From NCBI GenBank assembly GCA_051453625.1, contig JBOZIK010000001.1, positions 137,077,236 to 137,141,235 of the forward strand: a stretch of DNA of 64,000 nt, written 5' to 3'. Position 1 is the first letter of the stretch. Each line of letters opens with the position of its first letter. This document shows, one piece after another, positions 55,208-64,000 of this stretch. Below the pieces are notes generated by a model, which saw only the letters and a program-made list of their open reading frames with translations, did not search any database and was not told the DNA's origin. Made by a program: the position numbers and the translations under genes. Origin of the DNA: Welwitschia mirabilis (Eukaryota > Gnetophyta > Gnetopsida > Welwitschiales).

Positions 55208-56662
55208 ATGAATAGTGGTAGAAGTATAGTTAGGGAACTTCTTACTAAAAGAAAAAGAAATGTAAAACATTCTAAGGATAATAGTAATAAAACACTTTAA
55301 AAGATCTTTTTAGAAAGGAGAAGAAACATAAAAGATTCTAAGATTTATAATGATCAAAGACTTTAAGAGGTTTTTGCAAGAGGAAGAACATTACAAAATG
55401 TCATTGAGAGTAGGAATTAGGCCCCTTCCTCTTTTCAACCTTCTTATTTTTTTTAACTTTTTTTTTTTCACATCTCATATAGAAATAACAATGAAAATTC
55501 TCCACATTTTAGGGATTCCACCTCATTTAGAAAAACTTCCTACAAATTTTTTTGTTAAATCCAACCATCTCCCATGTATTACTATGAATAAGAACCATCT
55601 CCCATAACCTTCTATGAGAATGAAAATGATATATTAAAAGAAATCCTTGATGAAATGAAGAATAACCAAGAAAAAAAATAACAAAAACCTAGAAAATTTA
55701 GTTGAAATTTTGCAATAAATACTATTACAATCTTAAGGTTCTTTTACAACATAACATCCTCAAAACTGTCCTACTTCATCCTACCTTGAGGAAAATAAGA
55801 TAGACTTAGACACAGATGATAATGATTCTTGTTCTTAAGTAGAAGATAGAAATTCAACATCCTACTCATTTGGTAATGAGAAAAGTGGAGATAATAATAA
55901 CTCAACTCAATCTTTGAACAATCAAGATGAGGATGATCATTTATTAGATGATATTAAGGTTTTAGATTATATCCCTACTATTTATTTACTATTAAATAAT
56001 TAGGATGAGTAATCTATTCATGAAACTTCTAAAAATTTTTCAATTAATAATGAAGAGGATTCTCTTATTTCTCTTGATAATCTTTTTGCTGAATCTAATA
56101 ATTTAGAGCATGAAAGAAATATTCAATAAAATAAGGAAGGTTTAGTTACAAATAATGATAAGGAAAGTAAAGAAATAATCCAATAAAATAATGATAAAGA
56201 CAATACTGAAAAAATTGATCACAATAAAGGACCCATAGAGATTTATTAAAACTTTATAGAAGATAGACATGTTCATTCTTTTCATTCTTCTACATCCTTT
56301 TTACCTATGCATTCATGTCCAACTTCAATTTACCTCCTTCCTTATACTTCTACATCCACTTCTACTTCTACTTTCGCATTACCTTGTAACATTGATAAAG
56401 ATAACTATTACCCATCTCTTCCAATTAGACATTCACATAATTCTCAAGGCCATGTTCTTTTTCTTGACTCTTATAAAACCCATAATTTTGAAGAGTCTAT
56501 TTATCCTATCTCTGAATATCTTCCTTTTACAAATCCATGTGATACTCCAAGTACCATACTTTCTTTTTCTACTAATATTACTTTCTCTTATGCTTTTAAT
56601 AACTATCCTTTTTAAAAATTTGACTTAGACTATCTTAGAGTTTTGAATTGGGGTAAGACTTA
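55208..56662 (+). pseudogene. Unrecognised element-encoded frame, at least 480 codons
   Basis: It begins at ATG 55208 (MNSGRSIVRELLTKRKR). A first block, in one frame to about 55690, is basic and ends in a helical, charged part (NDILKEILDEMKNNQEKK). After one frame change a second block runs from about 55730 to the gap at 56663. That block has an Asp/Asn/Glu-rich linker (SGDNNNSTQSLNNQDEDDH), then a Ser/Thr-rich part with a run of Thr-Ser (near 56345-56375), then an aromatic-rich end. Seven stops interrupt the second block, all TAA or TAG. Position after the primer site suggests a gag replacement. I recognise no family. No Cys-His knuckle or membrane segment is visible. Confidence 0.6.
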
Positions 56663-57378
56663 NNNNNNNNNNNNNNNNNNNNNNNNNNNNNNNNNNNNNN
56701 NNNNNNNNNNNNNNNNNNNNNNNNNNNNNNNNNNNNNNNNNNNNNNNNNNNNNNNNNNNNNNNNNNNNNNNNNNNNNNNNNNNNNNNNNNNNNNNNNNNN
56801 NNNNNNNNNNNNNNNNNNNNNNNNNNNNNNNNNNNNNNNNNNNNNNNNNNNNNNNNNNNNNNNNNNNNNNNNNNNNNNNNNNNNNNNNNNNNNNNNNNNN
56901 NNNNNNNNNNNNNNNNNNNNNNNNNNNNNNNNNNNNNNNNNNNNNNNNNNNNNNNNNNNNNNNNNNNNNNNNNNNNNNNNNNNNNNNNNNNNNNNNNNNN
57001 NNNNNNNNNNNNNNNNNNNNNNNNNNNNNNNNNNNNNNNNNNNNNNNNNNNNNNNNNNNNNNNNNNNNNNNNNNNNNNNNNNNNNNNNNNNNNNNNNNNN
57101 NNNNNNNNNNNNNNNNNNNNNNNNNNNNNNNNNNNNNNNNNNNNNNNNNNNNNNNNNNNNNNNNNNNNNNNNNNNNNNNNNNNNNNNNNNNNNNNNNNNN
57201 NNNNNNNNNNNNNNNNNNNNNNNNNNNNNNNNNNNNNNNNNNNNNNNNNNNNNNNNNNNNNNNNNNNNNNNNNNNNNNNNNNNNNNNNNNNNNNNNNNNN
57301 NNNNNNNNNNNNNNNNNNNNNNNNNNNNNNNNNNNNNNNNNNNNNNNNNNNNNNNNNNNNNNNNNNNNNNNNNNNNNN
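56663..57378. other. Assembly gap, 716 N
   Basis: Missing sequence at the end of the unrecognised frame. It could contain at most a small part of a pol gene. Confidence 0.95.
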
Positions 57379-58533
57379 AAAGTAATTATCATATCCTTTT
57401 CCACTTTATAATTAGGGCTTGATCATTTGGTAGTTTTCTATTTGTCTTTTATTTTTCACTCCTAATTTTTATTTATCAAGTTTTTTTTTTAAAGCACTGC
57501 ATTCCTTTTACCTTTATTAATGTGTTTCTTTTGTTTTATGCTATTGTCTTTCCATTTATTTGATTTTAGTTTTTCACACATCTTTTTACAAAATCTTGAA
57601 TACTCATTGAGTTTGGGATACATTTGAGGAGTTTTTTTGAGCATTTCTTCCTTCTACTTTATGCATTATTATGATCTCATAAGTTTCTTTCCTCATGGTT
57701 ATGTTTTTCATAACAAATTCTTTACTTTTTCCTTCCTTCTATTTTTTTTCCTACTTGTTTGATTTCTAAACTTTTTAGATTTTTTCTAATCTATTCAAAT
57801 ATATCATTTCAACACTATTATCCCATGTCTGTCATTTCCATGATAGATAGAACAACAATCATGCTTTTTACTTTGTATGATCTGGAATGTCTTGCTTTAC
57901 CTATGGGGGGTACGACATCTCTCTGAGCTTTCTTCTAAGATATTAAGCAAAAATTTATAATTTTTAAATTTAAAAGGGTTATTTTGAGCTTTTATGATAC
58001 ATATGTATGATGCGTTATTTGGATATGCTTTCATATTACTTGAATAAATTTCATGAACTTTATCTAACATGAGCATAATAACACGCTCAATGAGTTTCTA
58101 GTAGCTATGTTTTAGATCATATAAAGGAAAAGAATGTTATGTTTACTTTTTTACTTGGCTCTTGTAGAAAGAATTAATGAATTTTTCATGCATCATCCTT
58201 TGAGATTATTACTACTTAAGTTCTACAAATTAGTTTTAGCATTACTTTCTCAAATTATGCCTATATGTTATTATTTTTTGAACTATCATTGTTACATTTT
58301 ATGAATAGTTTATGTGTATGACATTCATTCATTCTATTGTGATGTGTTTAAGTAAGGGGATTATGAATATATTAGTAATTGTATTAGTTAATGGATTTTT
58401 GTTATCTATTCCTGCATGACAAAATTAAACTCAAATTCCATTTTTCAAGTTGTGGATTATCTTAGTCAAATTGGCTCGCCATATAGTTGATTACCCACTT
58501 TGTCAGGGACTGACAAGATTAAGTAGAAGGCTA
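57379..58533 (+). other. 3' untranslated region of the second Athila-like element
   Basis: T-rich, without open frames. GAGTTTGGGATACATTTGAGG at 57608-57628 resembles the 'AAGTTTGGGGTG' phrase common downstream of Athila coding regions. No clear polypurine tract was seen directly before 58534. Confidence 0.5.
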
Positions 58534-59515
58534 TGTTGTAATACCAATTTGTAGGAATTTGATTATATATTTAGAATACTTTTGTAGAACATTTATATAG
58601 GTTCAGCTACAATTTTGATGATTATGGAGAGTTGATAAAATGATTGTAAGAACACATAATTCTTGGCATAATTAAAGGCATTTTAGGCATGTTCTAATAC
58701 TTAGTATATTAAAGGAATATTAATGATAAAGAAGGTTAATTTGTTTTTCTTAAAAAGATTTGGAAGGATGTTTTCCCCTATATCATCCCTATAACAAATA
58801 AGAGGGGAGCACTATATTATCCCATTATGATAACAATGTGGACTAGAGCTTGAAACCAACAAAGCACCTTTTCTGAGGAGGTGTTCTCCCCATTATCATT
58901 TCCATGACATGAAGGAGAACAATACATATGGGGATGAGTGCAAAGCTATAAGTTGACAATTTATCTATTATTATGAGGCATCGTCCTTAGTGTCATCTCC
59001 ATGATAGTTAAGACAATAAAAGTTTTATATAAGTAGGGCTAAATTATCCTGTAATGGATGCACCCCACTTGGGCTACTAGGGTTTATTCTCTAACTTCTA
59101 GGATTATGGTTCTAGAACTTTTAAAGTAAAACTATGAATACCGCCTTTATCCTCACTTATAAACCATCTTTTATATTTGATATGCTTGTGATGATAGATT
59201 GAAGGACAAGAGGTTCATCTAGTAGCTATAAAGAGGAGTTCTCTTAGTATTAGGCTAAGTCCCTTCCATTGAAGTGCTAATAATTTATTGTAAGTGGATG
59301 TAAAATTTTTATAAATCAATACAATTATTCTTTTCATTCCAATCTTGTTTATATCCCTTATAGTTTAGGTTGTTTATATTTTAAGTAATAATTATATAAT
59401 TTATTTAAATCATAAGGGCAACCTTTGTCAAGGTTGACTTTAGTTAGTTTAGATTTGAATTATTATTCCATTTTCATTTCACATTTCATTCCATATTCTA
59501 TTTGGTATATCTATA
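58534..59515 (+). repeat. 3' LTR of the second Athila-like element, truncated
   Basis: It starts TGTTGTAATACC and follows the 5' LTR for about 980 bp up to TTTGGTATATCTATA. The 5' LTR continues for about 360 bp more, with TCATATTAATTAGG and onward, but here a different sequence begins. The 3' end was lost by deletion, or by the insertion or inversion that brought in the following minus-strand copy. Confidence 0.8.
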
Positions 59516-60600
59516 CGAAGAAAATAGATAATAGATTCAATTTTGTTTTTGACTAATATCATGGATTTCAGGTGTTTTATGAACTTGTACATTATGGATT
59601 CATGATTATGGAGACTGAAGGATACCATAAAGAAAAATTCATTAAAATCTAAGTAAGTTAACTAAAGACATCTATAAGATGAAGAATTTTAACTATTAGT
59701 AGACATCTACAATAATCATCCTCATCCTTATTATTGAATAATTGCATTGAATCATCATTTTTCTCCTATTGGCCATCTCCTAATGAGTGGGATGTTGTAC
59801 TTTGATCTAAAATCACATTTTTTATTTTAAAACAAGAATTGTTGTTACTTTTTCCTAAGTTCTTCTCATTTATCTCAAGGTAGGATGTAGAAGAAAGAGT
59901 AGGATAGGCTTAAGAATGTTGTGTTCTAAAAGAACCTTGAGATAGTTGACTTTATAATATTATTTGTTGAAGGATCCCAATTAGATTTTCTAGGTTCTTG
60001 CTTTGGTTTTCTTGAATCTCCTTTATTTCTTCCATGAACTTATGAAGTCAGTTATCATTCNNNNNNNNNNNNNNNNNNNNNNNNNNNNNNNNNNNNNNNN
60101 NNNNNNNNNNNNNNNNNNNNNNNNNNNNNNNNNNNNNNNNNNNNNNNNNNNNNNNNNNNNAGAACCATGTAAATCAGTAATATTTCCTTTTATGATTTCT
60201 ATTTGTTTATTAGTTAAATTTTATGTAGTGGAACTTCTTCACCACCCCCCTCTATATTGAATTATTCTTAAGTGGTATTATAGTAGGCACTCATAAGAAG
60301 AAGTTACATTTTTGAGTAAACTATGAAAGGGATGCCATCTATCAGACATCTGCTCTTTGATGAATTAAACTATGCTTATGAAAAGATGAGGATGTAGATG
60401 TACTTATAGTATTTTGATTTTTAGATTTGCGAAAGCATTGAAGATAGATACACAAAGCCATTAGAAACCTTCATGGATGCTATAGTAAACACCATTACAT
60501 AGGCCAAGCCTACTAGAAAATGAAAAGACAAAAATAAGACAACCTTCTTATATGATTCAAACACAAAAAATGCTCTATATCTAACCCTTATTACGAAAGT
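59516..60600 (-). pseudogene. Inverted second copy of the unrecognised frame
   Basis: The minus strand of about 60050-59690 matches plus-strand 55660-55990: CAAGAACCTAGAAAATCTAA against CAAAAACCTAGAAAATTTAG, then ACAACATAACATCC-like sequence, CATCCTACCTTGAG, ATTCTTGTT and AATAAGGATGAGGATGAT. So the frame belongs to a repeated family. A 100 N gap (60061-60160) splits it, and upstream parts (to about 60600) are not clearly coding. Near 59660-59710 two GACATC motifs recall repeat R. Confidence 0.65.
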
Positions 60601-62600
60601 GTGAGATCTAGATTTTATAGTGAAAAACTTTAACTTACTCTATTATTAAAATGTAAAATACACCTTTTGCACCTAGAAATTTCATATATGTCTTTGATAT
60701 TAAAATTTAAAATCTACATTTTCCATCAAAAAACTTAAATCTTGCTTTGACTTAAAAATGTAACGTCCAAATTTTTTTATTTAAAGTCTAAAACTAATGA
60801 ATTAATAAATGCAGATGTGGTATTTAAGATTAAGAGTGAAGCTTATGCATGCTTTAAAACTATCTCTATTTGAAATTTAATTGAGGAAAGCTAAGCCTTG
60901 GGATTTGTGTATCCAAAATAGCCTGTTTTACTTTTACAGTGCACTAAATGATAACAACAATTTAAAACATCTAAAAATGATAAAATAGAGTAAATTTTTA
61001 ACTTGAAACACTTGGGTTTAATCCTAAATGGCATAGATTAAACTAAGATTTATAAAACTACCATTACAATATTATGGTTTAAGCCATTTTTACATAAGAA
61101 AACAAGTATTTAAAATGTCCATGATGACTTCCATAGTTATGTGTCTCATGCAATCTATCTACAAGTGTTTAAATATGATTCTTTTTATGTTGTTCTTCTC
61201 ACAACACTTAAATTACACATGCAACTATACCAAAAATACAAACATAAGTTGCAAGTGCAAATACAATGTAAATGTAAATTACATTAATCATTGTATCATT
61301 ATAAAGTGATATAAAACCTTAAAAATCCACCATTTTCATTGATATCATTAATGTTTTCTTTAAAGATCTTTATTTCTTAGTTGAAACAAATAACGAATTT
61401 CCTCCAAAATCAGAATTTGTGTAAAGAAAGAAAATAAAGGTAGTGATTTCACTATTCTTCAACAATGTGCTGGGTGCCCACTCATCATGATTTCTTAGCA
61501 TATTGCGTAGTCCCAAATCTTATATTAATTTCATATTAAATAAATATTTTTAGATAATGCTTTATCAAAGTGATACTCAGAAATACTTATCCAATAAAAA
61601 AATAAAATTCCTTCCTCTAATGTGATTTATTCTAGAATTGCATTGTAGGATGTCCAATTTCCATCATTGTATCACTTACATTCTCACAAGACAAATAAAT
61701 AGTAGCAAATTCAACCAAATTTTAAATTGTAGTATTTTGTTCTAGTAATTCATCTCTTCTCTCTTCTTAGCTATTACATTTCAATTATTGACACATTAAC
61801 ATTTTTTTTAATCTTAACTAAAGATTTTTACATTAGACCTTAATAAAAGATTAACGAAGGGTTATATTCTTATAAATTTTAAATTATTACTTTACTATTT
61901 TAACAAAAGAATTTTACTAGTATTTTACTTTTTCTATATTAACTATTTAATAAAGGTTTTTTATAAATATGTCACTTCTCTTATACATATACAATTCCAA
62001 ATGTATAATTTATACTTTCTTTATTATTCTAATGAGGGAGCATGTATATACACATAAAATATAATTTAAAGATATAGTTTCATAATTTCAATGCTCTATA
62101 ATTAGATTATGAAAGTTTTCAAGGAGTTTGCAAAAGACACATAAAAACAAATTGTCAAACTTTACATTTTCTATTAAAATATTTTTTATGAAAGATATAT
62201 ATCACCAAAACTTTTGAACACATTACAATATACATATATCAAGGTTTAAGGTCTTAAATAATTACAACATCTAAGATATAAAATATTTATAACAAGATTA
62301 CAAGTTTTACATTCTAAACATAGTTTTACAACATAAATTGGAAAGTAATGATCTCCACTCCATCATGCTCTCCTTGATAATTAATTTAGCTTTTCAAATA
62401 ATCCTATTTTTCCTCTTATTTAACATAAGAATATGGAATAAGAACTGTAAAATATTCACAAGTCCTAGTAAGGCCTAGGCAAGGCAAAGATAAAGGTCAA
62501 AGGAATCCCAAGTCATAATATAAACAAAACAAGATCAAGATTTTAAGTTATGGATTTTATGAAGATGAAATAAAAATAACTAGTTTTTAATAATTTTTCA
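60601..62600. other. Probable decayed gypsy LTR material
   Basis: No gene. TGTAACGTCCAAATTTTTTT at 60761 is a typical start of many plant gypsy LTRs. A short plus-strand frame at 61115-61309 has no recognisable domain. Around 62455-62480 the phrase AGTCCTAGTAAGGCCTAGGC recalls LTRs of del/Tekay-type chromoviruses read on the minus strand. Partner LTRs are not in the window. Confidence 0.35.
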
Positions 62601-62611
62601 TAATTTTTTTT

Positions 62612-62760
62612 TTCACTACCTAATCCAGTGATCTATGAGGTTCATTGCTTCATTTGATGATCTAGAATTTATCAATTTCACTACCTCATTTCATGATTAG
62701 GAATCTATGAATCTATCAATTCCAATGCCTCATTTGGCAATCTGTTACTTTCCACATTTC
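62612..62760. repeat. Degenerate tandem repeat, core TTCACTACCTCATTTGATGATC
   Basis: Four copies of a 33-44 bp unit: TTCACTACCTAATCCAGTGATC, TTCATTGCTTCATTTGATGATC, TTCACTACCTCATTTCATGATT, TTCCAATGCCTCATTTGGCAAT, often followed by TATCAA. The last copy and its downstream sequence recur after the gap at 63160. Confidence 0.7.
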
Positions 62761-63970
62761 ATTATCTCATGGATAATATGTGGAATTGTTATTTTCATAA
62801 AGATCACAAGATATCATAAGAAGATGCAATATTTAATATGATAGATTTATCAATATATCTTGCAAAAGAGTTTTAATAAGATGTTAATTTCCATAAGATA
62901 TGAATTTATAGAAGAATAAAATTTGAAATGAAATCATACTTATACAAACTTCATGTAATTAATACACACTAAATTTCATAAAATTTATTAATAAAGTGGT
63001 AAAAATAAGTACTTTTAAATAATGAACACATTTTAAAACTTTTATAAAATTTATCAATANNNNNNNNNNNNNNNNNNNNNNNNNNNNNNNNNNNNNNNNN
63101 NNNNNNNNNNNNNNNNNNNNNNNNNNNNNNNNNNNNNNNNNNNNNNNNNNNNNNNNNNNATCAATTCCACTGCCTCATTTGGCAATCTGTTGGTTTTCAC
63201 ATTCCATTATCTCATGGATAATATGTGGAATTTTTATTTTCATAAAGATCACAAGATATCATTAGAAGATGCAATATTTAATATGATATATTTATCAATA
63301 TATCTTGCAAAAGAGTTTTAATAAGATGTTAATTTCTATAAGATATGAGTTTATACAAGAATAAAATTTGGAATGCAATCATACTTATACAAACTTCATG
63401 TAATTAATACACACTAAATTTCAAAAAATTTATTAATAAAGTTGTAAAAATAAGTACTTTTAAATAATGAACACATTTTAGAACTTTCATAAAATTTATC
63501 AAGAAAGTAGTAATGCATTAAAAAAGAAGCACCTATCTAAATCTTAAAAAGGATGCAAGAATAAATGAATATGTAAAGATGCAAAATTTAAATAAGATCA
63601 TATCTAGAATTGGATGCAAAACTTTCTAGTCTTTCAAATAATTTAAAAATTTAATATTTAAGGAGTCTAAAAATCAAAGGTTTCTAAGACTTTGATACTT
63701 CCAAAGCTCCAAGTTTTAAAGTTTCCAAGATCTAATAACAGAGAATTTTTTAAGAACATATGAATAGAAAGAGAAGGAAGTCCTATATATTAAACAAGAG
63801 GATGTAGGAGATATAATGAGATACTATTGTAAAGAGAATATGAGGAGACACTGTCTTGAAAAATAAGATGATTATAATTTCATAACCCACCATCATTACT
63901 TTACCTGACCACTAGATGCATTTAATATTTCATCATAATAGTAACTGCTCCTCATATCAAATATTTATTT
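62761..63970. other. Duplicated flank of gap 63060-63159 and AT-rich tail
   Basis: 62730-63059 and 63160-63500 are near-identical (for example CACAAGATATCAT, GAAGATGCAATATTTAATATG) on either side of a 100 N gap. The remaining sequence to 63970 shows no gene. Confidence 0.7.
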
Positions 63971-63974
63971 TACC

Positions 63975-64000
63975 CCACACACGCACACGCACGCACACAC
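63975..64000. repeat. (CA)n tract with CG interruptions at window edge
   Basis: CCACACACGCACACGCACGC then ACACAC. It keeps several CpG sites, unlike nearly all of the window, and may continue beyond base 64000. Confidence 0.85.

Larger units (their letters stand above)
51951..59515 (+). mobile_element. Athila-like element without visible pol (non-autonomous?)
   Basis: The 5' LTR (51951 to 53294, repeated around a gap to 53806) starts TGTTG and ends CAACA, followed by a tRNA-Asp-type primer site. The interior (about 53.8-58.5 kb) holds one unrecognised frame (55208-56662), a 716 N gap and a T-rich 3' region with the phrase GAGTTTGGGATACATTTGAGG (57608). The 3' LTR starts at 58534 and is cut at about 59515. 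The 4.7 kb interior shows no RT, RNase H or integrase. The gap could hide only a fragment. It therefore appears to depend on another element's enzymes. Confidence 0.75.

Noticed and set aside
56269-56628. 119-codon Leu-rich plus-strand frame as a membrane protein
   Set aside because: It overlaps the longer frame at 55730-56662, in which stops are all Gln-type. The Leu richness is a frame shift of that sequence.
1-64000. CRISPR arrays, bacterial operons, riboswitches, tRNA or rRNA genes
   Set aside because: None was seen. The repeats are degenerate minisatellites without regular spacers, and the coding content is plant retrotransposon.

Overview
The window looks like heterochromatic, repeat-filled DNA of a flowering plant. 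It is AT-rich, has 17 runs of N typical of a draft assembly, and holds no intact gene. I found no tRNA, rRNA or credible host exon set, and nothing bacterial. Nearly everything that can be assigned is a decayed LTR retrotransposon, often one inserted into another. The species cannot be told from the sequence.

Layout. (1) About 1-5432: remains of two plus-strand elements, each represented by a putative polypurine tract and 3' LTR, with a relic of the 'putative plant transposon protein' domain between them. (2) About 6139-26084: a minus-strand Ty3/gypsy chromovirus. It has 0.42 kb LTRs that begin TGTAATG and end CATTACA, an initiator-Met primer site, RT, RNase H, integrase and a chromodomain. 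Two minus-strand Ty1/copia elements have inserted into it: copia A (8062-13755, two 174 bp LTRs) and copia B (14605 to about 19948, LTRs of about 293 bp). Copia B splits the reverse transcriptase. (3) 26085-34190: AT-rich relics and degenerate tandem repeats. (4) 34190-36596 and 51049-51950: a repeat family 'R' carrying many decayed GACGTC hexamers. One R copy is split by a 14.5 kb plus-strand Athila-like Ty3/gypsy element (36597-51048; LTRs TGATGA to TCATCA; target duplication attat/attac). (5) 51951 to about 59515: a second Athila-like element with a tRNA-Asp-type primer site, no visible pol, and an unrecognised open frame. An inverted copy of that frame follows at 59640-60060. (6) 60.6-64.0 kb: probable remains of another gypsy LTR, minisatellite-like repeats and a CA-rich tract at the window edge.

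The genes do not act together as a host pathway. They are gag-pol remnants at different stages of decay. The dominant mark is C-to-T and G-to-A change on both strands. Almost all in-frame stops are TAA or TAG where family members have Gln, or TGA where they have Trp, and primer sites and CpG motifs show the same transitions. This fits long-term cytosine methylation followed by deamination. I did not find a clearly new biological system. The best candidates for novelty are the unrecognised element-encoded frames at 55208-56662 and about 49500-50023, the GACGTC array in R, and the GC-richer segment at 12190-13240.
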